From contig WTCI01000293.1 in NCBI GenBank assembly GCA_013138655.1, forward strand, positions 1-9,685: a stretch of DNA of 9,685 nucleotides, read 5' to 3'. The notes under the pieces are model-generated. The model was not told where the DNA came from, made no database searches, and worked only from the letters and a program-made list of their open reading frames with translations. This stretch comes from Desulfuromonadaceae bacterium. Its GTDB lineage: Bacteria > Desulfobacterota > Desulfuromonadia > Desulfuromonadales > Geopsychrobacteraceae. The translations under genes were made by a program, and so were the position numbers. The first letter of the stretch is position 1. Each line of letters starts with the position of its first letter. Shown here in pieces: positions 1 to 7,638 of this stretch.

Positions 1-1
1 C

Positions 2-223
2 ATGGCGGCCAGCGGTGCTATTGAACTGGCCGTCAGTATCGGTATGCTAGAGCGGCAGCAACTGATTGCGACGCGCAATCTGGAGCAGATTGATGAACGC
101 TGCGCCGGGATAGCGCATCTTCAGCAGAATCGGGCGCAACAGGTGAAGACTGTTCTGAAAAACAATTTCGCTATGGGTGGGATAAATTCCACCATTATTT
201 TAAGGAGTTATCTGCATGACTGA
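2..223 (+). CDS. Beta-ketoacyl-ACP synthase, C-terminal end (5' truncated by window edge)
   Basis: Only the last 73 residues are visible; the reading frame is open at base 2, and the ATG there is an internal Met, not a start. The stretch ASGAIE matches the ketosynthase helix that follows the second catalytic His loop (normally GHxxGASGA-E). The motif NNFAMGGINS near the end is the conserved glycine-rich C-terminal motif (NSFGFGGxN in FabF/FabB). In a pigment operon it would catalyse decarboxylative condensation of malonyl-ACP with the growing polyene. The active-site Cys and both His residues lie upstream, so a catalytic ketosynthase cannot be told from a chain-length-factor-like partner. Its TGA stop overlaps the first eight bases of the carrier-protein gene, indicating translational coupling. 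Confidence 0.9.
   Translation: MAASGAIELAVSIGMLERQQLIATRNLEQIDERCAGIAHLQQNRAQQVKTVLKNNFAMGGINSTIILRSYLHD
201..207 (+). promoter_or_regulatory. Strong Shine-Dalgarno for the carrier-protein gene
   Basis: TAAGGAG lies 8 bases upstream of the ATG at 216, inside the last codons of the preceding ketosynthase. It is a near-consensus ribosome binding site and among the best in the window, which fits the need to make carrier protein in excess over its partner enzymes. Confidence 0.75.
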
Positions 224-470
224 GCAGGAAGTAATGGCACTGATCGATTCCAGTCTGGCCGAGGAATTTGAGCTCGATCGGGTCGATATGACCCCCGAGG
301 CAAATATCTACGAAGATCTGGGGCTCGACAGTCTGGATACCGTCGACATGGTGATCGTTCTTGAGGGAGCGTTCGACTTTAAAATTCGTGAAGAGGAAGC
401 GATTCGCGCAATTCGCACTCTGGGCGATATTCACCGCTTTGTTCTCGAAAAAGTCGCAGAACAAAACTGA
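216..470 (+). CDS. Acyl carrier protein
   Basis: An 84-residue acidic protein of typical ACP size. It carries the phosphopantetheine attachment motif GLDSLD, with Ser39 as the expected site for the 4'-phosphopantetheine arm. The surrounding pattern (an acidic first helix, then EDLGLDSLDTVDMV with hydrophobic residues at helix-II spacing) is typical of type II carrier proteins. It probably holds the aryl starter or growing polyene as a thioester while the ketosynthases and dehydratases of the operon act on it. The start is fixed by the TAAGGAG at 201-207. The gene overlaps the upstream ketosynthase by 8 bases and is followed by an 11-base gap. Aryl-polyene clusters often have two carrier proteins; only one is in this window. 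A role in primary fatty acid synthesis is less likely given the neighbours. Confidence 0.95.
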   Translation: MTEQEVMALIDSSLAEEFELDRVDMTPEANIYEDLGLDSLDTVDMVIVLEGAFDFKIREEEAIRAIRTLGDIHRFVLEKVAEQN

Positions 471-481
471 AAACTGGGGAT

Positions 482-1285
482 ATGTTGAGCGTGACCGATT
501 GTCGCAGAACAGCCGAGAACGACAGTGGCGCAGGGTTGATCCCGGTGCTGATGAACCTCTGGTGCTACAGCTTGCTGCTGCTCTGGACCCTGTTCGGAAT
601 TCTGGTTTTCCCCTTTGTCTTCGGTCTCTGCCGGTTGCTTCTGCGCTGGCCGGCGGATCGGCTGGTGCGCTGGTTCATCTGGTTGTATGGTCGGGGCTGG
701 CTGCTGTTGATGAGCCCCTTTGTCCAGTTCCGCCGGGAACAGATGGGACAGATAGAGATCGGCAAGCCCTGCCTGTTCGTGGTCAACCACCTTTCTTTTT
801 TCGATACCTACTGCATGGCTCTTTTGCCGGTGCATGACGTTACCTTCGCGTTACGTTCCTGGCCGTTTCGGATGTTCTGGTACAGCGGCTTCATGCGTCT
901 GGCACGCTACCTGGATGTTGAAGGAAGCAGTTGGGAGGAGACCCTGAGCAACTGCCAGGGCGCTTTTTCGGCCGGGGGGACGGTACTCTTTTTTCCGGAG
1001 GGGCATCGCAGTCGCGACGGTCAGCTGCAGCGGTTTTACTCCGGTGGTTTCAAGGCGGCGATCAGCACCGGGGTGCCGCTGATTCCACTCTGCATCGACG
1101 GCACCGATCAGCTGTTGCCGCCGGGGCGCAAACTGCTGCGCCCTTGCCGGATCAGGTTGCGTGCGCTGGAGTCGATCGACACCCGCGAGTTTGCCGAGGA
1201 GGACGGCCACATCCGGCTACGCAAACTGGTCAAGGGTCGGATGTCCGAGGCGCTGGAAGATATGCGTAGCGAGGGGCCGCAGTAG
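482..1285 (+). CDS. PlsC-type 1-acylglycerol-3-phosphate acyltransferase-like protein
   Basis: 267 residues from the ATG at 482. It is a lysophospholipid acyltransferase-family enzyme: the catalytic NHxxxxD motif is NHLSFFD (His103, Asp108), the substrate-binding block is FFPEGHRS (170-177), and a third block is VPLIPLCIDGTD (198-209). A hydrophobic stretch at about residues 25-50 probably anchors it to the inner membrane. Such acyltransferases are regular members of aryl-polyene clusters, where they are thought to help attach the polyene chain to a lipid-like carrier; that role is inferred here. The start is uncertain: the ATG at 482 has only GGGGA one base upstream, and residues 1-23 do not look like the family, so the in-frame ATG at 551 (Met24, just before the hydrophobic helix) is a reasonable alternative. 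The gene abuts the following ligase with no spacer. Confidence 0.88.
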   Translation: MLSVTDCRRTAENDSGAGLIPVLMNLWCYSLLLLWTLFGILVFPFVFGLCRLLLRWPADRLVRWFIWLYGRGWLLLMSPFVQFRREQMGQIEIGKPCLFVVNHLSFFDTYCMALLPVHDVTFALRSWPFRMFWYSGFMRLARYLDVEGSSWEETLSNCQGAFSAGGTVLFFPEGHRSRDGQLQRFYSGGFKAAISTGVPLIPLCIDGTDQLLPPGRKLLRPCRIRLRALESIDTREFAEEDGHIRLRKLVKGRMSEALEDMRSEGPQ

Positions 1286-2599
1286 ATGAGTAGCAAATTG
1301 CCGGATATCGACTTTTGTAATCCCGCCAGTATTGCCGAGCGGCAGCTGGCGCTTTTACAGCAGCAGCTGGGTTACCTGCATCGGGCATCACCCTATTACC
1401 GGGAACTGTTTGCCAGCGTCGGTTTTGCTCCGGAGGATTGCCGGACCCTGGCCGACCTACCGCTGTTGCCGTTGACCGGCAAGGCCGATCTTGCAGAGCG
1501 CAACCGCGATTTCCTGGCCGTTGCCGAAGAACAGGTGATCGATATCTGTCAGACCTCGGGAACCACCGGAGAACCGGTCACTATCTGGCAGACCGAGGCC
1601 GATTTGCAGCGACTGGCGCGGAACGAGCAGCTGGCTTTTGCTGCTGCCGGGGTCAACCGTTCCGACCGGGTTCTGATCGGTGCCGCCCTCGACCGGGTGT
1701 TCATGGCCGGGCTGGCCTATTTTCTCGGCTTGCGGCTGATTGGCGCTACGGCAATCCGGGCGGGATCGGGGCAGTCCGCGCTGGTGGCCGAGTTAATCCG
1801 CCAGCAGCGGCCGAACGTACTGGTCGGGGTACCGAGCCTGCTTTTGGCGCTGGCCCGGCAATTTCAGGAGAACGGCCGGAGTCCGGCAGAACAGGGCATC
1901 GACAAATTGATCTGCATCGGCGAACCGGTTCGCGACGCCGATCTGAGCCTCTCCACTCTCGGCTTGGCCTTGCAGCAGCACTGGCAGGCGCAGGTGCTCG
2001 GCACCTATGCCAGTACCGAAATGGCGACCGCCTTCGCCGATTGCACCGCCGGCTGCGGCGGCCACCTGCTGCCGGAACTGATGCTGGTTGAGATTATTGA
2101 TGAGCAGGGGAGGCCGGCCCCTGCCGGAGAGGTGGGAGAAGTTGTCGTCACCCCGCTCGGTGTCGAGGGGACGCCACTGCTCCGTTACCGCACCGGCGAT
2201 ATCGCCCGCCTGCACAGCGAGCCCTGTCGCTGCGGTCGGCAGACGCCGCGACTGGGGCCGATCCTCGGGCGTCGGGAGCAGATGCTCAAATGCCGCGGCA
2301 CCACCCTGTTTCCGGCGGCGATCAGCAGTGCCCTGCAGGAGCTGAGCGCGGTGCATGGCCATTACCTCGAAGTCCACTCCGATTTCGACCTCTCTGATCG
2401 ATTGCGGGTTGTGGTCGGCTGTCGCGATGCGAGTCTGAGTGCAGCGATCGTTGCCGAACGGATTGCGGCCAAGACCCGGGTGAAGCCGGAGGTGATCCTG
2501 GTCGCTCCGGAAGAGATCAGCAAAAAAACCATCAAGTCGGATCAGCGTAAGCCGGTGACCTTTTTTGACTGCCGTAAGCGCAGTCCTGAACTGGAATGA
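1286..2599 (+). CDS. AMP-forming aryl/acyl-CoA (or ACP) ligase, phenylacetate-CoA ligase-like
   Basis: 437 residues, the length of PaaK-type ligases rather than the larger 4-coumarate:CoA ligases. ANL-superfamily motifs are clear: the phosphate-binding loop TSGTTGEP (90-97), the A5-like GTYASTEMA (239-247), the ribose-binding YRTGD (301-305), and the hinge-region LGRREQMLKCRGTTLFP (327-343). A C-terminal Lys (Lys417 or Lys422) could be the adenylation lysine. Cys pairs at 253/257 (DCTAGCGG) and 314/316 (CRCGR) resemble those of PaaK relatives and may bind a metal; this is inference. It would activate an aromatic acid with ATP for loading onto CoA or the carrier protein. The gene directly downstream is an ammonia-lyase, so p-coumarate or cinnamate is the natural substrate. 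The ATG at 1286 follows the upstream TAG without a gap, with GAGGGG at 1271-1276. Confidence 0.88.
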   Translation: MSSKLPDIDFCNPASIAERQLALLQQQLGYLHRASPYYRELFASVGFAPEDCRTLADLPLLPLTGKADLAERNRDFLAVAEEQVIDICQTSGTTGEPVTIWQTEADLQRLARNEQLAFAAAGVNRSDRVLIGAALDRVFMAGLAYFLGLRLIGATAIRAGSGQSALVAELIRQQRPNVLVGVPSLLLALARQFQENGRSPAEQGIDKLICIGEPVRDADLSLSTLGLALQQHWQAQVLGTYASTEMATAFADCTAGCGGHLLPELMLVEIIDEQGRPAPAGEVGEVVVTPLGVEGTPLLRYRTGDIARLHSEPCRCGRQTPRLGPILGRREQMLKCRGTTLFPAAISSALQELSAVHGHYLEVHSDFDLSDRLRVVVGCRDASLSAAIVAERIAAKTRVKPEVILVAPEEISKKTIKSDQRKPVTFFDCRKRSPELE

Positions 2600-2605
2600 A
2601 ACAGC

Positions 2606-4198
2606 ATGAGTGAACAGAACACGGTCGTTCTCAACGGCAACGATCTGACCATCAACGAGATCGTTGCCATCGGTGTCGGTGACAAGCAGGTGGCTCTCGA
2701 TCCGCAGGCACTTGAGCGTTGTCGTGCCAGTCGCCGTTTTCTTGAAGAGGAAGTTGCCGCCAAGCGGATTATTTACGGTGTCAACACCTCCTTTGGACCG
2801 ATGTGCAACAAGATCATTGATGACGATCAGATCGAGGCGTTGCAGGTCAACCTGATCCGCAGTCATGCCGCCGGACTCGGTGCGCCGCTTAACGATTATA
2901 TCGCCATCGCCGTGATGGTGGTGCGCCTGAACACTCTGGTCAAGGGGTTCAGCGGGGTGCGCATCGAACTGCTGAAGCATATGCAGTGGTTGATTAACCA
3001 GCGGGTTGCCGCATACATCCCGGAATGCGGTAGTGTCGGCGCATCGGGAGATCTGATCCATCTGGCGCATCTGGCCCTGGCGATCATTGGCGAGGGGCAG
3101 CTTTATTACCGCGGCGAATTGCGCCCTGCCGAAGAGGTTTACCGTGAATCAGGGCGCCGGCCAATGCGTCTCAGCTTCAAGGAGGGGATCGCTCTGATGA
3201 ACGGCACCAGCGCTATGACTGCACTGGCCGCGTTCGCCATTTTCGGAGCCAGAAAATTACTCAATATCAGTTGTGTGACCGGTGCTTTTGCCATCGAGAT
3301 CTTCGGCGGTATCGATGATGCTTTTGACGAGGATCTGCATCTGGTCAAGCCGCATCCGGGGCAAATGGAGACCGCCGAGACGATTCGTAATCTCTACCGG
3401 GGCTCAGGAAATATCACCCTGCGCTCGCAGATGCATGAGCTGATCCGCGAACAGAAATCGGACGGTCCGGTCTTTGAAACCAGTATCAACGTGCAAGATG
3501 TCTACTCGGTGCGTTGTACCCCGCAGGTGCTGGCTCCGGTTGCCGAGGCGATTGCCCAAGCAGAAAAAGTGGTTGAGATCGAGACTAACTCTTCAAATGA
3601 TAACCCAATCATTATCCCCGAAAAAAAGAAGGTCATCCACGGCGGGAATTTCCACGGCCAGAGTATCGGCTTCGTCATGGACATGCTCTGCATGGCGATT
3701 GCCACCCTCTGCAACCTGTCAGAGCGGCGGACCAACAAGTACCTCGACCACAATCTCAACGAGGGACTGCCGGAGTTCCTCATCCCCGGCACCCTGGGTC
3801 TGACCATGGGTTTCATGGGGGCGCAGTACCTGGCGACCTCGACCACCGCCGAGAATCGCCATCTGGCCAACCCGGTCAGCACCAACTCGATCAGCTGCAA
3901 CGCCTCCAACCAGGATGTGGTCAGCATGGGAACGGTGGCAGCGCGCAAGGCCTTCAAGTCGGTGAGCAACGCCAAGCATGTCGTCACCCTGGAGGTCCTT
4001 GCCGATCTGCAGGCGCTGTCGTTTCGTAACGCCGAAGAACTGGGGCGCGGCACCGGTCGGATCTATCAGATGCTCAAGGGGGATTTTACCCAGTACGACA
4101 ATTCACGGATTTTCCATGAGGATCTGGTCCGCTTCCGCAAGCTGCTCTTTTCCAGCCAGATGTTTGACGACCTGTCGATCTACTGGGAGGACTCATGA
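2606..4198 (+). CDS. MIO-dependent aromatic amino acid ammonia-lyase, probable tyrosine ammonia-lyase
   Basis: 530 residues, usual length for the HAL/PAL/TAL family. The Ala146-Ser147-Gly148 triad in GSVGASGDL is expected to cyclise into the MIO electrophile. Other active-site residues are visible: Tyr57 in IIYGVNTSFG, Asn199 in LMNGTS, Tyr300 and Arg303 in VYSVRC, and NDNP (331-334). It eliminates ammonia from an aromatic L-amino acid to give the aryl acrylate. The selectivity loop reads NLIRSHAAG (Ser86-His87). The Ser-His pair also occurs in histidine ammonia-lyases, but the wider context (NLIRSH, ASGDL followed by LAHLALAIIGEG, YYRGE-RP, and NQDVVSMGT near the C-terminus) matches my recollection of the Flavobacterium johnsoniae tyrosine ammonia-lyase better than HutH. 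The setting next to an aryl-acid ligase, with no other hut genes visible, supports tyrosine to p-coumarate. A six-base gap separates it from the ligase gene. Confidence 0.92.
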   Translation: MSEQNTVVLNGNDLTINEIVAIGVGDKQVALDPQALERCRASRRFLEEEVAAKRIIYGVNTSFGPMCNKIIDDDQIEALQVNLIRSHAAGLGAPLNDYIAIAVMVVRLNTLVKGFSGVRIELLKHMQWLINQRVAAYIPECGSVGASGDLIHLAHLALAIIGEGQLYYRGELRPAEEVYRESGRRPMRLSFKEGIALMNGTSAMTALAAFAIFGARKLLNISCVTGAFAIEIFGGIDDAFDEDLHLVKPHPGQMETAETIRNLYRGSGNITLRSQMHELIREQKSDGPVFETSINVQDVYSVRCTPQVLAPVAEAIAQAEKVVEIETNSSNDNPIIIPEKKKVIHGGNFHGQSIGFVMDMLCMAIATLCNLSERRTNKYLDHNLNEGLPEFLIPGTLGLTMGFMGAQYLATSTTAENRHLANPVSTNSISCNASNQDVVSMGTVAARKAFKSVSNAKHVVTLEVLADLQALSFRNAEELGRGTGRIYQMLKGDFTQYDNSRIFHEDLVRFRKLLFSSQMFDDLSIYWEDS

Positions 4199-4620
4199 GT
4201 GTCGTGAGTCTGCCGCTGGCGGCTGAAGAACTGATCCCTCACCGGCTGCCGATGCGGCTGGTCGAGCGGCTGCTGGAAATCGACGGCAAGAACGGGGTCG
4301 TCGAGGCACTGGTCGCGGCCGAGTGTCCACTGGTTGACGAGGCCGGGAGGCTTGAAGATATCGCCCTGATCGAACTGATCGCCCAGGGATACGCTGCCCT
4401 TAAGGGGTATCTCGATCGCCTGGAAGACAAACCGGCCCGGCAGGGGTTTCTGGTCGGGATCAAGAAGCTGGTCTGGTTGGAGACGATCCGGGTTGGTGAA
4501 CGACTGCGGATCGAGATTCGTACCCTGGCGGAACTGGATGATTTTGCCGTCGCCGAAGGGCAAATCTGGCGTGGGGATGAAATGGTCGCCCGCGGCGAGA
4601 TCAAAGTCTGGATCAACTAA
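4195..4620 (+). CDS. Hotdog-fold 3-hydroxyacyl-ACP dehydratase subunit, ApeP-like
   Basis: 141 residues. The N-terminal LIPHRLPMRLVERLL (13-27) is the FabZ/ApeP-type opening strand and helix, and IALIELIAQGYAALKGY (56-72) is the central hotdog helix with Glu60 at the catalytic acid position. The loop that in FabZ carries the catalytic GHFPG His is absent: the position 14 residues before Glu60 is Leu46, within ECPLVDEAG. It therefore lacks one half of the usual His/Glu pair, as I recall for ApeP proteins. In aryl-polyene systems the ApeI- and ApeP-type proteins are reported to form a heterocomplex that dehydrates 3-hydroxyacyl-ACP, and this gene is the likely ApeP partner of the protein at 8300-8680. 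Its ATGA start overlaps the ammonia-lyase stop by 4 bases, with a strong GGGAGG at 4185-4190. Confidence 0.85.
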   Translation: MSVVSLPLAAEELIPHRLPMRLVERLLEIDGKNGVVEALVAAECPLVDEAGRLEDIALIELIAQGYAALKGYLDRLEDKPARQGFLVGIKKLVWLETIRVGERLRIEIRTLAELDDFAVAEGQIWRGDEMVARGEIKVWIN

Positions 4621-4621
4621 G

Positions 4622-5260
4622 ATGCTGAAAAACCTTTTGCTGAAATATCTGCTGCCGCTGCTGTTATCCGCCCTCCCTTGTTATGCGGAATCGGCGGAGA
4701 TCGCACCATTGCTGGCTGAGCTGAAGCTTGCCGCGGCGGAAACGGAAACCCTGTCGAGTCGTTTCGTGCAGGAAAAACATCTGGCGATTTTTGCTGAAAA
4801 ACTGCTCTCGCAGGGGCGTTTTGTCTACCGCAAGCCGGACCGGCTGCGTTGGGAACTGTTGACTCCGGTCGCCGCCGGATTCGTGCTGCAGGGTGAACAT
4901 GGCGAGCGCTGGAACAGTCTCAGCCGGGAGCAGGAGAGTTTCTCTGTTGACAATGATCCGATCATGGGAATGATCGCCCAACAGTTGCTGGCCTGGGCGC
5001 GGGTTGATCTCGACTGGTTGCAGAGCCGCTACCGAATGGAACTGCAATCTGCCGAGCCGGTCACCTTGCGTCTTTATCCTCTTGACCGGGGGGAGGCAGA
5101 ATTTATCGATTATCTGGAAATCCTGTTTGCCGCTGATCGACGGCATGTTGCCGAGGTGTTGATGGTTGAGCAGGAAGGGGACAGTACCCTGCTTCGTTTC
5201 ACCGATGTCGAAATCAACACCGAACTGCCGCTGGACGCCTTTCAGGTTCCTGGATTCTAA
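4622..5260 (+). CDS. LolA-like outer-membrane lipoprotein carrier protein
   Basis: 212 residues from the ATG at 4622, one base after the upstream TAA. The frame stays open further upstream, but that stretch lies inside the dehydratase gene and would bury the signal sequence. Residues 1-22 form a signal peptide (Lys-containing start, LLLKYLLPLLLSAL core, likely cleavage after CYA). The mature part shows the LolA signature: FVQEKHL (48-54), then SQGRFVYRKPDRLRWELLTPV, followed by beta-rich sequence ending in DAFQVPGF. LolA proteins shuttle lipids or lipoproteins across the periplasm in a hydrophobic half-barrel. Here, next to an MMPL exporter and a lipoprotein, it probably carries the lipid-linked polyene rather than general lipoproteins. 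It overlaps the transporter start by one base (TAATG). A housekeeping LolA role is unlikely in this operon. Confidence 0.88.
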   Translation: MLKNLLLKYLLPLLLSALPCYAESAEIAPLLAELKLAAAETETLSSRFVQEKHLAIFAEKLLSQGRFVYRKPDRLRWELLTPVAAGFVLQGEHGERWNSLSREQESFSVDNDPIMGMIAQQLLAWARVDLDWLQSRYRMELQSAEPVTLRLYPLDRGEAEFIDYLEILFAADRRHVAEVLMVEQEGDSTLLRFTDVEINTELPLDAFQVPGF

Positions 5261-7638
5261 TGAAATTTTTCGCCGCTTGTTACCGCAGATTCGAGCATCG
5301 GCGCAGCTGGTTGGTTCTGGCTCTGTTGCTGCTGCTGGTTGTCGCTGCCTGGCAGCTTTCGCAGTTCAGGGTGGAGGAGAGTATCTCGGCGATGCTGCCG
5401 GATGGAGAGTCGCAGGTGGCGCGCGATTTCCAGCTGCTGCAGAGAGCCCCCTTTGCCCGTAAGCTGGTAATGCACCTCCGCGCCGCTCCAGAAATTGAAA
5501 CAGCACAGCTGCTGACAGCAACCGACCAGCTTCGTGATGCCCTTCCCGCGACCCTGTTCAGTAATCTGCTCAGTGGTCCGGGAAAGATGACCGCGAGTCC
5601 GCTGTTCACTCAACTGGGAGGCTATCTGCCGCGGCTCGCCGATGCCGATGACCTGCAGGCGGTTGCTGCGCAGTTGACTCCGGAACAGATCGACCGCAGT
5701 TTGGCTACGGCCTTTGCGCAGCTACTGCAACCGCAGGGGGTGGCGCTCAAGGGGAAGATCCGCCGTGATCCGTTGGAGCTGGAGCGATTGGCGCTACAGA
5801 AGCTGCGCTATCTGAATCCGCTCCCCGGGGTTCGATTGGAGCAGGGGCATTTTCTCAGTCGTGACGGGCGCAGCAGCTTGATTCTTGCCGATACCCCGGT
5901 GCTGATTACCGATGCGGTCGGGGGGAAAGCCCTGCTCGATGCTTTTGCCGCGGCCCGACAGCAACTGCCCGAGGGGATCAGCGCTGAGCTGGTCAGTGGG
6001 CATCCCTATACCCTGGCCAATGCCGAGGCGATCCAGGGGGATATGAAACTGGTACTGCTGGTCTCCGGGATCGGTATCCTGCTGCTGTTCCTGTTTTTCC
6101 TGCGTTCGCTGCGGGCCCTGTTTGTCTATCTGCTGCCGCTGTTCAGTATGGTGGTCGCGCTGCTGGTGGCAGCAACCTGGTTCGGGACGCTCTCCGGCAT
6201 CACCGTCGGTTTCGGGGCGGTGCTGCTCGGCATCACCATCGATTTCGGCCTGCATGTCTATTTTGCCCTGCGTTACGGCAGCGCTAAGGGGGGGCGGGAG
6301 CAACTGTTGCGGGCGGTATCGCGACCGGTTCTCTTTGGCGGTCTGACCACCTTGGCCGCTTTTGCCGTACTGCTCGGTTCCGAACTGCCGGGACAACGGC
6401 AGCTGGCGGTCTTCGCCATGGCCGGGATCGTTGCCGCCCTACTCCTGGCACTGTTGTTTCTGCCCCACTTTATCGGCGACGGAAGAGAAGCGGAATCCCT
6501 CTCCCGGCGCCAGCTGCGGCGGCATATTTATGATCGTGCTCCGGCGTTGCGCATGACGGTGCTGTTGCTCTGGCTGGCCGTTGCGGGCTTTGCCGCCGTG
6601 CAGGCCCAAAAGCTGACGATCAACGGTGAGCTGCGGCAGCTCAGCTATCTTCCGCCGGCGCTGCAGCAGGCCGAGCAGCGGCTTGGAGAGAGTTGGGGAG
6701 ATATGCGCAGCCGGGCGCTGGTTTTTGCCTCGGCAACCGATCTGGAGAGCGCCCTACAGCGCAATGAACTGGTCTGGCAGTATCTTAAGGAGCAAGGGTT
6801 TCAGGCTGAGGCCGTCAGCCTGGCGCCGTTACTCCCCTCGCAGCGGACCCAGCAGCAGCGGCTGCAGGTCTGGGAAGAGTTCTGGCAGCAGTGGCAGGCG
6901 ATCACCCGAGACCTGTTACAGGCGAGTGGGCAGAAGTATGGCTTTTCCGCCGCTGCCTTCGACCCCTTCTGGGAGCGCCTTGCTCAGTCCCCGGCCCCGA
7001 TCGATCAGACTCTTGTTGAGAGTTGGGGGCTCGGTCGATTGCTGAATAATCTGTTGCTGGTCGATGGGCAGGGCTATCAGCTGCTGACCCTGATTCCCGA
7101 CCGGCCGGAGCTGATCAGTGCCCTGGATGCAGAGCTGGCGAAACTTCCGGGAGTGACTCTGGTTTCGCAGAGCCGCTTCGGTCAGCAGCTCAGTGGTGAG
7201 ATCGGCGCCGACTTCAGCCGTTTTATCAGCTCTGCGGGGATCGCCGTACTGGTATTGCTGCTGTTGCTGTTCCGCCGTCTGCCGGAGGTGCTGCTGGCCC
7301 TGCTGCCGGTGATCACCGGTCTGCTGGTGATGTTCGGCGGCATGGGCTGGCTCGGATTGGAGATGAACCTGTTTAATGTGGTCGCCTCGATCCTGATTAT
7401 CGGCCTGGGGGTTGATTACGGCATCTTCATGGTTTGCCATGGTCAGCAGGAGGAGGATCTGGCTTCGTCACGGGCGATCCTGATTTCCGGGCTGACGACC
7501 CTGGTCGGTTTCGGGGCCCTGGTGCTGGCTAAGCATCCGGCTCTGCATTCGATCGGTCTGACGGTGCTGCTCGGGATCAGCGCGGCGGTGCCGACGGCGG
7601 TGCTGGTGATCCCGGCTTTCCGGCCAAAGAGGCGCTGA
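5260..7638 (+). CDS. MMPL/RND-family exporter of the aryl-polyene type
   Basis: 792 residues, about the length expected of a 12-helix MMPL protein. Helix 1 is at about 16-34, followed by a large periplasmic domain (35-260), a five-helix bundle (about 262-404), helix 7 (about 431-449), a second periplasmic domain (450-652) and a last bundle (about 655-787). The twofold internal repeat shows in GITIDFGLHVYF (324-335) and GLGVDYGIF (715-723). The acids Asp328 and Asp719 sit where RND transporters carry proton-relay residues. It would use proton motive force to extract the lipid-linked product from the inner membrane and hand it to the LolA-like protein. The start overlaps the LolA stop by one base, and the stop overlaps the lipoprotein start by one base (TGATG), so the three are tightly coupled. 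The cargo is inferred from context. Confidence 0.93.
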   Translation: MKFFAACYRRFEHRRSWLVLALLLLLVVAAWQLSQFRVEESISAMLPDGESQVARDFQLLQRAPFARKLVMHLRAAPEIETAQLLTATDQLRDALPATLFSNLLSGPGKMTASPLFTQLGGYLPRLADADDLQAVAAQLTPEQIDRSLATAFAQLLQPQGVALKGKIRRDPLELERLALQKLRYLNPLPGVRLEQGHFLSRDGRSSLILADTPVLITDAVGGKALLDAFAAARQQLPEGISAELVSGHPYTLANAEAIQGDMKLVLLVSGIGILLLFLFFLRSLRALFVYLLPLFSMVVALLVAATWFGTLSGITVGFGAVLLGITIDFGLHVYFALRYGSAKGGREQLLRAVSRPVLFGGLTTLAAFAVLLGSELPGQRQLAVFAMAGIVAALLLALLFLPHFIGDGREAESLSRRQLRRHIYDRAPALRMTVLLLWLAVAGFAAVQAQKLTINGELRQLSYLPPALQQAEQRLGESWGDMRSRALVFASATDLESALQRNELVWQYLKEQGFQAEAVSLAPLLPSQRTQQQRLQVWEEFWQQWQAITRDLLQASGQKYGFSAAAFDPFWERLAQSPAPIDQTLVESWGLGRLLNNLLLVDGQGYQLLTLIPDRPELISALDAELAKLPGVTLVSQSRFGQQLSGEIGADFSRFISSAGIAVLVLLLLLFRRLPEVLLALLPVITGLLVMFGGMGWLGLEMNLFNVVASILIIGLGVDYGIFMVCHGQQEEDLASSRAILISGLTTLVGFGALVLAKHPALHSIGLTVLLGISAAVPTAVLVIPAFRPKRR

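Noticed and set aside
176..201. Small inverted repeat GGTGG / CCACC followed by a T-rich run, resembling a terminator between the ketosynthase and carrier-protein genes
   Set aside because: The stem is only 5 bp (6 with a G-T pair), it encodes the conserved GGINST motif of the ketosynthase, and the following genes are clearly part of the same operon.
361..837. Alternative plus-strand frame of 158 codons over the end of the carrier protein and the start of the acyltransferase
   Set aside because: It overlaps clearly recognised proteins in another frame and its translation has no domain-like pattern.
1793..3070. Long open frame on the minus strand (425 codons) across the ligase and ammonia-lyase genes
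   Set aside because: It lies opposite two well-supported genes, its translation is rich in His, Gln and Arg with no recognisable domain, and codon bias of the sense strand readily keeps such antisense frames open.
4493..4621. Longer N-terminus for the LolA-like protein starting at 4493
   Set aside because: It would overlap the dehydratase gene and place 43 residues before a clear signal peptide that starts at 4622.
5794..6396. Minus-strand open frame of 200 codons inside the MMPL gene
   Set aside because: Composition is low-complexity (Gln, Arg, Asp rich), the antisense image of Leu/Ile/Val-rich membrane codons; no start context or motif.
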